Below the pieces are notes generated by a model. It worked only from the letters and a program-made list of their open reading frames with translations. It was not told the origin of the DNA and did no database searches. Below, in pieces: positions 1 to 13,900 of a DNA stretch of 64,000 bases (its first letter is position 1; each line of letters opens with the position of its first letter). The translations under genes were made by a program, and so were the position numbers. The DNA comes from Lethocerus indicus. Its lineage: Eukaryota; Arthropoda; Insecta; Hemiptera; Belostomatidae. The DNA lies in contig JACDQD010000102.1 of NCBI GenBank assembly GCA_019843655.1, forward strand, positions 1,063,501 through 1,127,500. Reading direction: 5' to 3'.

Positions 1-1034
1 GTTGTTGGTACAGTATCCGGCTACAGTGAGATCAGTCATCGCCGGATACATTACCCCACTCGGACGGGCTAATGGCGGTATTGTCGGTCATGTTTACAGA
101 GAAATACGATCCCCTCTGTCAGCGCTACACTTTTAACAAGGCCACCGCCCCCCCTCACGCCGGCAAAAACAACCCCCGCCTCCGACCTCCAGGGGCATGT
201 CCCCGGCTCTATCTCACTCTCCCGTACAAGCCTGAATATGCAACACACGCTAACTACTCCCTCTCTTTCATCGGGACCCGGCTCCGCGTCCCGCCGCCCG
301 TATAAACAGCCCCGGCCGGCGGTCAGTGTTGCCCGCGCTCTCCGCTCCTCGTCCCGAACAAGTCCCTTGTATAAAACCTTATTTATACAGCGGCCAACTC
401 GACTGTGAACCCGCGGCAGGGGCGGGGGAAGGGAGAAGAGAGAACCGGGGGGTACTGTACAACAACAAGCGAATGGAAATTTAGAAATGGCAATCCCTCA
501 ATCCAACATCCCTCCCCCGCCAAATACGCGCCTGCAATGTCCCACTAAACCGTAGTACGGCCGCTAAGCACGAATTTGGCTGGAAATTAATTCTTTGTTG
601 CGCCAGATATCTCTGGATCACCTTTAAATAACATTAAAGAACTGAGTCATAATGGGTTTTTTGATTCTGTGATCTGCCCCCTCGATCCAAATCGGACACA
701 CAATATTACGGATCCAAAGCGTTAAATACAGCGTATAAAACGTATAAAAGCAGGAGTATCTTTGAACAATCTTCATTTATCCAATACACGACGACCACAA
801 TACTCTCAAGTTTTTAGAATCTTCTACTCCTTGGGTTCGACTATTGTCATTGTTAGTACCATTTTGTTAGAATCATAGTCAGGTGCTAATTAAATACGTA
901 AAAACTTCCCTATATAAAAAAAAAAATACCTATACACCTTCGTGTAGTGAATATATTTGATTTGAATATGATTTTTAAATTAGTAAAGCGGTCGCAAATG
1001 AAAAGAAAATTAATATTGTCTGTTTACCGAACAG
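1..1034 (+). other. Dbx intron (3' part), CpG-rich non-coding
   Basis: This stretch lies directly upstream of the Dbx homeodomain exon and ends in a 3' splice site (ACAG at 1031-1034). The exon encoding the first 44 homeodomain residues is not present here on either strand, so the intron must start left of the window. The first 560 bases are rich in C and CpG, and the last 150 bases are AT-rich. No convincing coding sequence is visible; a 77-codon open stretch at 72-305 is low-complexity and unlike any known protein. Confidence 0.6.
299..330 (+). promoter_or_regulatory. possible core promoter (TATA plus TCAGT initiator)
   Basis: TATAAA at 301-306 is followed by TCAGTG at 323-328, the arthropod initiator consensus. 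The spacing from TATA to the presumed +1 A (325) is about 24 nt, somewhat shorter than the usual 30. If used, it could start a short Dbx transcript lacking the N-terminal half of the homeodomain, or an unrelated RNA. The match could be chance. Confidence 0.2.
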
Positions 1035-1289
1035 GTGAAGATCTGGTTTCAGAACAGGAGGATGAAATGGAGAAACTCGAAAGAGAGGGAGCTTCTGGCG
1101 AGCGGAGGCTCCAGGGAACAGACGCTTCCCAACAAGAACAACCCTCATCCGGACCTGAGTGACCCCGCGGTCGATCACCCCCAGAGGCCGGCGAACCACC
1201 CTCAGGCCCCGCACCATCACCCTCACGTTCACCCCCACGACGAGGACAACTCCCCCGACGAGGAGGACGAAGAGATCACCGTCACTTGA
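1035..1289 (+). CDS. Dbx: Dbx homeobox protein, last coding exon (partial gene)
   Basis: This exon encodes the C-terminal 84 residues of a developing-brain homeobox (Dbx) transcription factor. It opens at a 3' splice site with V-K-I-W-F-Q-N-R-R-M-K-W-R, the DNA-recognition helix of the homeodomain (W48, F49, N51, R53). The following NSKERELLASGG, then REQTLP and NPHPDLSD, is diagnostic of the Dbx family. The tail is His/Pro-rich and ends in an acidic stretch, DEEDEEITVT, before TGA at 1287-1289. The exon begins between homeodomain residues 44 and 45. Dbx proteins are nuclear, sequence-specific regulators of interneuron fate. The start codon and upstream exons lie outside the window. Family assignment is very secure. 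It is the only developmental gene recognised here and sits in CpG-rich DNA, unlike its neighbours. Confidence 0.96.
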   Translation: MKIWFQNRRMKWRNSKERELLASGGSREQTLPNKNNPHPDLSDPAVDHPQRPANHPQAPHHHPHVHPHDEDNSPDEEDEEITVT

Positions 1290-1690
1290 CCAACGGAGGA
1301 GTGACGCTTTAATTGTAAGTATTGCTTAACACCGGCTTTACTAAGAATATAAACCTGATGTAACGCATACAGTTTTGTTAGAAAATAGATTTAGAGATAA
1401 TAATCTCCGTATATTTTGCCGAACCAGAAAATCCAAACAATAAGAACGGACTTTTTGAATAAACCTTCGTTAGATGAGTGAAGTAGATCAGAGAAATGTC
1501 GGTCATGAATATGTAAGATGGGGTATTTTTACCCCACACTTTTTGGATCAAGGATTTTTCCAATTCCGAAAACTTTACAAATTTCCGTGAGAATGTTAAC
1601 GTCAAGTAGTGCCGAGGGGGATTGTATTACAAATGTTAAGCTATTGAGTCAATAAATAAATAACAAAATTGCCTAATAAAAGTGGGTTTA
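1290..1690 (+). terminator. Dbx 3' UTR and poly(A) signals
   Basis: After the Dbx stop the sequence turns AT-rich. It carries overlapping AATAAA hexamers at 1651-1656 and 1655-1660 and another at 1675-1680. A short 3' UTR of roughly 400 nt ending near 1.69 kb is the simplest reading. Later sites cannot be excluded. Confidence 0.55.
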
Positions 1691-3780
1691 ACATATATCT
1701 GGGGTGGGCCACAAGGGCTTGTATTATCGTCACTTTCCCTCTACTCTCTCTCTGTCTGCTGATTAGACCTTTAGTTACGTTCTGTTAAATTAATCATCGA
1801 ACGAGTTTGGTACTCAACCAGCCGGGATGTTTTCGGTTCCCAAAGTTCGAAACGAAACTGAAATGTTACTAATTTGCGATTGTGCCAAGCATCCAATACT
1901 CTTTAACCAATTAATTCAAAACGCGACCGAGGTAAAACCTAAATATAATAGATGTAAATTGCAGTTATCGCGTTACCTTTTGCTAATACATATTAAGGGG
2001 GCGAATCATTTAGAGCACATGTGGGCATTACAAGAACACTTCAAATTATTTATTTGCCTCAAATGGGATGCAGCCGATACGTTACTAACAAAATACCTTA
2101 TCGAGTATGTATGTACACGATTGAAGAAAATAATTGTCCTTTAAATACCGTAGATTTCCAACCCCTCGCAGACCACAAAACAGTATTCTAAACTGTACTT
2201 GTACTTCCATAAATATAACCCAGAAAATAGTTTACTGTAGAGAATATATTGGAAGAGTGCCGACATTTGTCATAAAAAGTGACCCCCGTTTGAAGCTTTG
2301 TGGGGAGCCCCAATATGTATTTCCTTCACTGTATTCTTCACTGCGTTCGCCGCGTCCTTAAATGGATAATTTTGTACTTTCACAAATTGCAGTTGTCATA
2401 TCCCGTCTGGCCACGATATTTTTTTAACAAAAAGACATTTACGAATTCGGTGAATACTGGAATCGAGTTTATACCGGATTGAGAAGGGTAAAGGGAGAAT
2501 AGGAGGTGTACTTGACCACTAGTGGCTGCGTACTTGACCAATACGTGGGGGGGGGGCGGCGGATGGCCGATTGAATAATCAATTTGGTTAATTATCGGCA
2601 TTGTCCCCCGGAAACCTGAACATTACCGGGGGAGAGCCTCGAGGAGGGTAAGGCAAAACACGCGGGGAGATGGGGACGGGGCTAGCGGTCGAGAGTCAAA
2701 CCTGAGAACAATGAGGAGCACCCCTACTTACGGATGAATTACTCCTCCGCCTCTTCCCCGCCCCTCAACCCTTCTCTCCTCTCTCTCCAACTCCCTTAAA
2801 CTCAATATGGCGTCTTCAACAGCTGATGACTATGAAATAATGGGCCTCGATTTGCATGTTGCGCCGGCACCCCTCCTCACCCCCTCATCCAACCAACAAC
2901 CACCTCCAGAACTGAGGGGCCCCAGCTGTCGTCGAGGAGCCATTTTTATTATTCCTTACCGCCGCCACCGCACCCTTAACTTAGCCCACTTTAGTTACTT
3001 TTTCGGGAATATTTAATTTTTAATAACACGCTACCCGACCGACCTCTTAACTCGTCTTCTCTCCTGGCTCGCCAACAAAGAGGTTGCACTAAATACATTT
3101 TCGACGCCTCCCCCAGGGCTCTGGTTTCTTGTTAGTTGGCGTTAAAAAGAGTATGGAAAAAGAATACTACATATTAGAGAAATTTGTGACAACCCACTAT
3201 ACATTTGAGTACGCAATAACCTGTTTTTTTTTTAAATTTCAATAAGCACATTATACTCCACAACTTAAGTATGTTTTATATAATAAAAATAATGTACAAA
3301 AGGTCTTACGAAATAGGTAGTAACTGAAAGACAGAAGCAAAAATTTGACTATAAAGAACATAACACATTTTGTTCATATGAACTTAATAACTTCACTATA
3401 TTACTAACAGACTACAGGTCTATGCATTGAATAAATGTATATAGTAATAATGCAGTGAGACTGCCTAGATAATAGCTCCTATGCAGCCGAGAGCCTGGGA
3501 AACAGTACGTAATGTATTGCTACTGACGATGGCGAAGAGCCAAAATCGGCCTAGTTATGAAATCGCACGAGTAATGATATATACAAATGTTTCATCAATT
3601 CCGGAATGCAAGCTCACATCGCTCGTTGACACCTAAGTTTAATTTAATTTACGCTTGTACCGTGGGTGTTTATGGTAATTTAGGTTAAGAGTAAGTTTAC
3701 GCCCTTTGATTTAGACCATGCATAGTGTATGCTATTGATATCACGTGATATCGCGTTTGTGAAATTCTGAAAATAAGTCA
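1690..3780. other. CpG-rich intergenic region between Dbx and UBE2Q
   Basis: The region lies between the 3' ends of the convergent Dbx (+) and UBE2Q (-) genes. It contains a G-run at 2547-2557, polypyrimidine stretches around 2740-2800, and one moderate open frame at 1827-2144 (105 codons, +) without recognised similarity. No RNA gene or mobile element was identified. CpG density falls sharply near 3.8 kb, the edge of the AT-rich, CpG-poor block. Confidence 0.5.
3737..3752. promoter_or_regulatory. perfect 16-bp palindrome with CACGTG E-box
   Basis: GATATCACGTGATATC equals its own reverse complement over all 16 bases. Its core, CACGTG, is the canonical E-box bound by bHLH dimers such as Myc/Max, USF or Clock/Cycle. 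It lies at the boundary between CpG-rich and CpG-poor DNA. Binding is inferred, not shown. Confidence 0.4.
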
Positions 3781-4425
3781 TTGAACAGTTTAAATTTTAT
3801 ATTATATAATAACTGCTCACTATGATTTGAATCATTCAGGAAGTACAGTAGAAGATACCCAACCATACAGATCGCAATAGTTCATGCATGATACGAAATA
3901 AAGAATTACTATATTGTTAACAGGATGCCCAATGGGCACACAATTGTATTATTTCCTACATACACATGAAAATTCCATTCTTTACTTGTAATTTGAAGAG
4001 TTAAAAAGATCTTTCTTTGAAACAAGTATTCAATATAATCCTATTTTTACATTTTTAGTACTAATATATTTACTGTAATTCCAGATTTCTGCGAGAGAGA
4101 CAGACAACTTGGTGCGATAAATTGAGGGACTCATAAAAAAAAAGAAAAAAAGGAAAAAAATAAATCAAGGGAGACCACGAAAGAGATGTTTGAACTTTTC
4201 ACACATAGTGTGAAATTAGATTTCATAGCCCGACAAGTTACCAAGGTGAATTTCGGAGGAGTGTCAGCAGTCTGTTATAAAGGTGAAAATATAAGCAAAA
4301 GGCTCAGATGTTATATACAAAGTTGAGATTACAAAATTATAGAAATAGTACACCTCTGAATTTCACGTAGTAAAAATGTAATGAGCACTATTAACATAAA
4401 AATTAACATTGGACATCTCTTAAGC

Positions 4426-4472
<47 letters not shown>

Positions 4473-7400
4473 TATTTATTGTAAATAAAACATTTTTCCG
4501 GGAAAATAAATTCTCAGAGAATTGATCCAATTTTTAATACCTATATATTTCCAAATTATTGAATAAATTGAACTTTTTTTATTTCATTTGGAAAAAATAA
4601 ATTTATTCCTTACCAAAGAGTTATAAAGAAAAAAAAGTATAAAAATGACTGTAATTTCTGTCTATGTAACAGTGATGTATATAATATATGTTAATGTATT
4701 TAATTGTATAACTTGAAAAGTCTCAAGAAATTCTGTAAAATAAACTGAAATTCGATTGTATTTATATTGTATATTTGTCCTAATTAGAAATGTGGTGGTT
4801 TCACATTTTAATAGGGAATTGAAATAAATAACACTTGATGCAACAACTGTACTTCAATTGAAATCAATTTACATAACCTCACTCTTTACAAATAAAATAG
4901 AGAACTAATTAAATCATAAATATTCCTCCAGAAAAAAGTATGTTTAAGATAATAAACTACAACCTATTACAGCCATAATTCAATACTTTAATTTTATGTT
5001 GTCAGGCATAACTTTAACTGCACATGTAAATATTAAATTGTGGTAACAAATACAATATTTAAATAATACTGTGGAACAAAAAAGAACTAGAAGTTTAAGA
5101 AGGTTAAAACCCTAATTTCAAGTTGGGGTTTGCAACTAACATATTTACCTCTAATAAATAAATTTCAAAATGTAATACATTCCCATTTGGTTAGGCCAGA
5201 AACAGTTCAAATAATCAATGGTGTCATTCAATTGAGTTAAATCACCTCAATTCCTGTAAGCCATCTCCAAGAAAATATGTAATAATAAAGCTAAACCAAA
5301 AGCAGAAATATTGATATTATTCAAAAATTACTAAGGAACTTATTTATGCAGTATAAACTAAACTCATTGGATTTGTGAATAATGTAACGTAAAAATTCAA
5401 ATGTTCTTGAAAACAATAAATTAAATAATTGTGACATTTTTTGGTACTGACAGTTTTCTTTTTTTGTTACTCACCAAGTAATTAAACAAACTATTAAACT
5501 GGCCACACCAGTATTTATGGAATAAAGCTGAATACCAAATTACAAGAAAACATGTTTATGAAATGTTGAATCTGAGACCTTACCTCAACATTTTTCAAGG
5601 CCTAGTTCCTGGTTTTGAGCTTTCAAACTTCTGATGATTCCACTTCACTTAACACAATTTATTAATATTGAATCACAAGCTTAAACTAATCTACACAATT
5701 AATAAGACTAGCACTGTTATAACATAAGTTACAAAAGACATTTAAGAACATTTTATGAACCTCAATTCAAAGTAAAAGATTACAACAATCTTAACAGAGC
5801 ACTGGTCACAATGCTACCAACATGAAGAAGGAAGTCATTGAACCAACTATAACATTTAAATATATAATTATGTATATATAATTTTATATATATAAAATTT
5901 ATATATAATTTTATATATGTATCAAATTAATTTTCTGATATACTAAATTTGTTTCCCTCCAATAATAAGTCAACAGATGCAAGGTTAAATGCTAGAGTTT
6001 ACAATAACCTCAAATATACAATTACATGAAATTTCAAATAGGTGGATTAATTTAAAAAAATAAGAAATACAACTACAAAACATTTAGAGGCTCAGAAAAA
6101 ATCAAATTGAGTTGATGAGATAAAAAAAGGATGACAAAAATACAGCATTACAAATTATTTATTTTAATATGTTAGTACCTTCTGTTTACACTCAGTTATG
6201 TACAAATTAGTGGTTATCATATTATACTGCTGACTGGAAACTGATCTTGAATTCAGAAGTGCAAAGTTGAGGGCAATAGGTTAAAATGTCTATGTACAGT
6301 CCCCCACAACTTCTGCTTCCAAAAAATAAAATTAAATTAATAATGGAATGTGTAATCACTTGAAACTTTTAGATTTTGTAATATGACGGTAACTACTGTG
6401 GTCACGAACGAATATATAAATGCCAAAACAATTTACACATCATAGATTTTTTCATATATAGAATTATTTGTTTAATATATATATATGTATAGATATACAA
6501 TTAAAACACATATATGGTATCACTAATGCTGGAATTTCAAACATTCATTTACTCATATAAACCACTCATAAAATAATGGGAATACAGAAAATGAATCAAC
6601 AAAAAACAGAAACTTTTCTAGATCAATATACAATGTGTAATTTTAGCGTGTAATGATTTATCCATTCATTAAGTTTTTAAAATCATAAATAAAGAATGCT
6701 ATCTAACTGAACAACACACGTATATATATAATTTATATATAAACATACACGTATAACTACTAACATACTTAAAAAAGGAACCTTAATATAATTAAAAAAA
6801 TTAACTTATTTAAACATAAATTGCCAATAAAGGGCACATTGCAACTATAACATTACCATATGCAAATACAAAGGGGAACTTTACAAATTGATAACAGGAG
6901 GTCCTGGTTTAACACATGACAGTATTTTAATAAGTTCCCAAACACTGATATTGTACATTATTACTAACACTGCTTTTACACAAGCTTAACTTTGCACTAC
7001 GTGAAATAAGTAAGCGATCAAGTTATCTCTTACTCCTAATGTATCAGAACAAAAATTGCAGGAAGAACAATTGAAATTAAAATTTTTAAAATTTTTACAA
7101 TCATTTGTAACTATAGTATGTTCAAATATTACATAACAGGAGAGGATGTGGATTAAATTCTAAAATTTTCTTGAAAAAAAAAGCAATGAAATGTCGAATT
7201 ATGCTTAATAAGATTATAGTAATATCACCAAATGTAAAAATTGAAATAACAAATTAATGTCAATAACTTAAACAAATTGTAATTTTAAATATTAATTATG
7301 AATAAGATAAGCTTAAAATGTACATCTTTACAAAAAAGTATATAAATAAACATTTGCGATATCTATTAGAAATCGCAAAATATTAAAATGGAACTAAGAA

Positions 7401-7903
7401 AAAGGATATTGTTTACTTAAATACTCATGAACAGAAGACATGTTTTTTGTAGTATAGATTTACAGTCTTATTTAGAAGAAAAAGAAACAAAAAAGTAAAC
7501 TATATTATCAATTTTGGGAGTAATCATAAAAATAACAATGATGATAATGATAATAATAATAATAAGACTAATAACTATGATAATAATTATAATTAATTAA
7601 TTATAATATGTATACATCGGCTTTATAACACACAGATGGAGGGAAACTGATATACAGTGGGATATAGGTTAGGTATAATAGAAGATTGAATAAAGGAGGG
7701 AGTGGGGAAGGGAGATTTTTAAAAAAATATCCATTCTAGAAATAGGTACTAATCAACAGGTCAAACATCCATTTCACACTGAATCACCACTCGAATACTC
7801 ACACACGCACAAACTGATCGTCGACAACATATGCAACAAGTCCCCTGGGCTGAGGGTCAACGCAGCAACCCACACAATACATCACAGCTGTGAACTTAAT
7901 TCA
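3780..7903 (-). other. AT-rich 3' flank / probable long 3' UTR of UBE2Q
   Basis: This 4.1-kb stretch follows the UBE2Q stop codon on the minus strand. It is strongly AT-rich and poor in CpG, like the UBE2Q introns, and has no open frame worth calling. The shared composition suggests it is still within the transcription unit, so a 3' UTR of several kilobases is possible. Many TTTATT hexamers (minus-strand AATAAA) are present, for example at 4476-4481, so the true end cannot be chosen by eye. Confidence 0.35.
4428..4476. repeat. (TA)n microsatellite
   Basis: Near-perfect alternating TA from 4428 to 4466, then an interrupted continuation to 4476. It lies in the UBE2Q 3' flank. Confidence 0.9.
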
Positions 7904-10900
7904 TTAACCATCTTCTTTAGGAGGAGTGAACCAACCTGTATTGGTACAAATATAATTGTTAAATGCCTTCACTCATCGCAATGCGACATGTTAACACTAC
8001 ATTCTGTAAGACATATGGCACTGGGTCTTGGACCTCTAGAAAGAATGGACTGATTTAACAACACTAATGTAACACAGTAATGTATAACCTACATTTATTT
8101 AAGACCAGAAAATTAAAAATACTCTTCTAATTATACCAATATTTAAGGATATAAATTTATCAATAGTTTACAAATCCAATTAACAAAAACAGTGCAGGGC
8201 ATCATGCACAATTGCGCACCAAATAAATGACATTTAAAAGAAACAAGAGAAAAGTAGTCAGTTTAATTTATAGTGGTCAGTTAATAATGATAGCTAATAT
8301 TAATTATGATGCAGATAAAAATTGCTATACAAGAAACATACCTTGCAAAGGTGTATAAGATAAGGCTATAACAAGATAAGAAATTAACAATTCTATAACA
8401 TATGTTCCTATGATCCTTCATATAATCCTAAATCCTGTAACATATATGAGTTTGATACTGTTATAGATAACTTAACTTTCCCAGTTTAGAGATATATTTT
8501 TTTCAACTGATAGGATCCCAGGATCAATATTCACTCAGAAATGGGCACTGGGAATAAAATAATGCATCATTTCTACTGTTTTTATTAGGTAAAAGAATAT
8601 ACATTCTCTGTTACCTTTAGTTAGCCATAACTAACAATTTAAACTGATTAATTCACACTGGCCTTAAAAATCCACGAGAAACTATCCTGTTTTGATTATA
8701 CATTCAATGACACCTGTGGGAGATATCTAATGATTTGAAAGATTAGTGACCTGGGGGAAATATCATATAATACTAAACCCTTTACTGGAATAAGAAAACA
8801 ACAAACAATTTTAAGTAATCTATTATAAAGAAAATATAATTTGTTTTATAATACACTTACCATTCTTTTCATGTATTTGTACTAATGATTTGAAAGACTG
8901 TTGGGCTCGAGCCAGACTGTACTGCCCCTGAAAATTGATAACAAAAGGTTAATGGAATCATTTATACCTTATAGATAGCATACAACTTATAGATAGCATT
9001 TTTATAAATATATTATGTTATTATATGATACTATAACAGAGCTGGTATGAATTTAAAAATTTGAGGAAACTACCTATTTTCAATAACTTACAACTAAACT
9101 TCACATTGTTGTGAAGTGTTGTTACTAAACATTGTTAATGGGCAATTTTGAAAATTATGCAGCACTAAAGCGTGTTACGAAATAATTTGGTATCTGTACT
9201 GGCAAATTTAAAAATCTTTGCCAATAGTTCTATAATTTTAAAATAGAAACACAAATTATTTTCTGAAAAAAATCAAAATAAAATAAATAGACATAAATAA
9301 AAATGTTTTACAACTCTCTACAAATCACCGTGCTTTAGTATTTGACTGAGCAATAAAAAAGTTAAAATGGTTGCAAGTTCAAAAGTTATATCGTCTAATT
9401 TTAAACATAATTTCTTATCAAACATGTGTTTTCTTACTTAACGTAAAATCACATGAAAATATAACAAGTATAATAAATATACAAAAGATCAATATACACA
9501 TTTAGATAAGATAATGCTAAGTGCAGTTTATGGACGTGAAAACATTATATAATCTGGGAGTACATCTTCATGCATACACCCAGAACAAAAGTGAATAACT
9601 GAAGTACAGTACTATAATATGTAAACATAACCTAAACACCAAACCACTAAGATTTGTTAACTTAAAAAAAAAAGAAATAATTCCTACAACTGTGCTAAAT
9701 AAACTTATGCGGTTTTAATTAATCTTTTTAATTTTAGTATAACAAAAGAATTTCTCCAATAAATTGGTTAGAAAACCAAAATTGAGAGTATGAGGTTATT
9801 ACAATATACAGAATGAAATAAATAAAATCTGTAATCAACACATGCTATTTTCCAAGAAAATCTAATGATAACCCATCATGCCTAAAAATGGATAGTAGTT
9901 GTATCAACAAGCACTTTATCAAGTTTTATCAAGTATCAATAAATTTAGAAAATTTTCAGCTTAATATAATTAGACAAAAATATACATTAACTGAAACAGA
10001 ATGCATGTTTATAAACTGGAAATAAAAATTTAAACAAAGCTAACTATCAATGAACAATAACATTTTTATATTGTGATTTTCAAGCACCCTCAACTACATT
10101 GAACAACATATTATGTGAATTGAGTTTCAGAAACAGGTGTGAATTAATGTTTCACTAATATTGGACCAAGAATAATTGGTGTATTAAGACCATAATAATT
10201 ATAAATGTTTGTCTTCATAAAAATTAGAAAATAAATAACTTTGGAACATAGGTAGCCTATTAATTATGCTTTTCATTGGTAAAACATGAAGCTGCAAAAA
10301 TAAAAACAAATTTTTATAAGCATTACTGCACACAAAATTTCATACATTACGAACATTATACTGTAATTTATAAACTTGAAATCTGACTAATTTTCAGATG
10401 TATTAAGGTAACTAAGGCCACTACGAATTTATATCAATGAGTAAGCAGGTAAATTACTAGTAATGAAATTAAAATCAATTTATTATGATTTCTTTTTAAT
10501 ACCTTATTCAAGCACAATAGCTTATTCATAAGGACCCTCAGCACAAAACTCCTGCATCTCAGGATAATTTGTTTCTTTTTATTTAAACTGTGCAAGAAAG
10601 TAGCATATGATTTACACAACACATAATGTACCGTACAGGGAAAAAGCTCTGGTTGTTGCATCCATGAGGAGGCACGTAGATAGTAAAGAGAACGAGAGAA
10701 ACATAATTGCACTCACTATTGCTGAATCAATGACAGTATGTCAGTTGGAACACAAAACAAATCAACTACAATTAACAAGTCACAATAAGGAACTAATAAG
10801 AAACACTTAAATCTTTCCATCACTACAGACCCATTAATTAAATTAAAACAACAACAAATATGAGACACATTTAACCAATTAACGAGTTGACCATTTAACC

Positions 10901-13900
10901 ATTTAACATTTAAGCAATTGACAATTCTTTTTTCCGAATGCTAATTTAAAATACTATTATTTCATTTACAATGCTAAATTTAACTAAATGCTTGGCATAT
11001 TAATAGAATGAGTCAATGGTTAATAGGATGAGTCATGAACTAATGAAACTAACACAAACTTAAAATAAAACAATAATCTTGAGCATATGTTCAATTAAAT
11101 CAAATTTCAACTTCACTTTTATTTCTCTTCCATTTCTGCAGTTATCTGCAGGTAACTAAAAATGTGACTATAAATCAATTAGGTGAAATAATAAGAAAAG
11201 CGAAAGTACTATGAAAATATGATTTTTTAAAACTATACTTTGTCGTGCTGGAAAAAAAAGATTAGAAAAAAAATGAGGGAAAAAACCTTTTCCTTCCATT
11301 TCTCTGAACCTATCTTAACATCCATCACATTAATGAAATGTAGATTCCAAATATAATTAAAAATCCCCTTAAAACATATGGATTAGAGACATACAGTCAT
11401 TTGGGAAAGTTCATTTGTCATGAAGTGACAAAGATTTATTAATAATTTCCTTATGAATATTGTTGCATAAACACCTGAAGGACAAAATTTTTTGAAAAAT
11501 TGCCCATAGAATTTAGCCTAGTTGCAAGGCTAACTTAAGAATATATGTGCTATACCACATATAGGAGATGTCACCCATATGAAAAGTTGAATAGTTTCTT
11601 ATTACAGAGAAACCCTAATAGCAGGATATAAGAAGAAGATAAAATAAAAATGTAATAAATTAAGATCTACGATTTCATCACAGAACAAACACAAAGGTAA
11701 TAAAACACAAACTTTCAAGGAAACAATTTTAAAAATTATAAAACTTTTTGGGCACTTTTCAAAACTATATTGTCATACTCACTGAAAGCATAATCTCAAA
11801 ATATTTAATTATTTGTTAAGAAGTGAAGGGGGTAACTTGTAAAGAATTGTAAAAAGAAAATTAATCACAACCAGTTCATCAGGTTCAAAAAATTTAGAAA
11901 ATCTAACTTACTCTTGTGATTCAACGATTTTAAATAAATAAATATATATATATATCAATAAATATTGACAAAATAATAATAAATTAATAAAAGTAACCCG
12001 ACACGCAATGCTACTGCATTTTATAAGAGGTACCTGGGTGACAACCTTTGGGGCACCAAACTGAATTCGTGCTTTCCCCTTAACCAGTGTGGCTGCTATC
12101 TGCATTATGACTGCTTCTACCGTATAAGCCGAACTCCAACCTTGCTTTGTCAAGAGCTCCATGCATATTGCACCACCCACCTGTTAACAACAAATGAAAA
12201 TCTTCTATTTGTAACTACGAACAATTTAAATTAATGTGAATTAATTTTTGAGGTGTGCAAGCTATTTGAAATTATGGACTGCTGAAAACTAAATCACATC
12301 TGTGGATTGGGATTATCAAATTCCATGTGAATTATCACATTCTGAAACAACACTGTCTACTCCAGAACTTAAAACCAGTAGGTAACAAAATTCACAAACA
12401 ACAAATCACCCATACTTAGAAAATAATCAATACACAGACAATTATTCCATACAAAGTAATGTACTTTTAGAGAATTAATTTCTACAAATATATTTATTTT
12501 GTATACATGTATAAAACTGAACTAGTGAGTGAGCAGTTTAAAAAAAATAGTCACAAATATTACTCACAAGAACATAACCACCAGATATGATGGGATGAAC
12601 AACTCTCACAAAAGGAGGTTCAAAAGGATAAGTTTCCTTGAACAACATATTGAGCAGTATCGAATCCTTGCCTTCCTTTTCCTTCAGCTCAATAAGGTCA
12701 TTGTGCAATGGTGAATCTGGATCAACACTCATTAATCGGATATTCCATTCGTAAAGTGATTCACTAACTAAATCTATACTATACATTCCTGAAAAAGAAA
12801 AAAAAATTAATAAATTAAACCAATCGCTATGAAGCATATATATATAGGCAAAAATGTTCATTCATATTATTGACCATAATACTGAATATAATGTATTCAA
12901 AGTAGAAATGTTGCACTGTGCCAGTTTTCTAGTTTTTGATTAATCAAAATAGTATTTCAAGTAGCATTAACATGTGCATGTTTGGAAAATTTATTTATAA
13001 ACCAACATAACTAACATTATGCTTTCACATTTTTGGCAAAGGTGATTCAGACAAATGAATATTAAATTATTTAAAAAATTGAGGATTATTATACCTTTCT
13101 TGAATGATTCTGATCTGTAAATATCGCGCAACTCTTTCATAAGCCTGTCTGTTGCTTGCACTGACCCTGAAACAGATCCTTTGAGGTGGTCTTGCCTTTG
13201 AGACTGTCGTAGCCTTTCTAATACTGCCAAATGTTCAACTCCCATATCTTCACCCTAGCAATGACTTTTTTTTTAAATCATGCTTTCTGTGATGATTTTA
13301 TGTCATGAACAATACTATATTATATATAATGAATATATTTATAGAACCATTAAAGTTTTATTGGATATACAGAACATAAAAACATATTAGCTTTGAAGAA
13401 AAATGAAGTATAAAAAATCATGATGCATTATCAAGAAGAATATTTTTACATTTGCTCTACCCAATTATTCCTACTGATACTAATATCTGAATATTGAATA
13501 TTCTGTTACTTATATTAATAGTCACCTTCTCTTTGAATTTAAAAATTGTTAATTCATAAGAATTAAACTTTTTTTAATTAAAATACATTAATTTCTAGAT
13601 ACAACAAATTCTCAATTAGAAAGCAAAGAATAGAATTTATATTAATATATTTTCAAGTTATAGGCATAACCCTCCTATTCAGGGGTTATTGAATTTTTAT
13701 TGAATAAAAATGTAAACAAGATGAAATTGATAATGTTCAAATGTACAAAATTAAGTTCAAATATAGATATGTGCAACTGTGCACTAGAAATAAGCTATGA
13801 AAGATCTAAAAATAAAGATGATGAAAGAATGCTTCCACCATCATTTTTTTGCGTTGAAACTGTCAGACCGCAACTGTTGTCAAAAAGAGTTTTTTCAATC

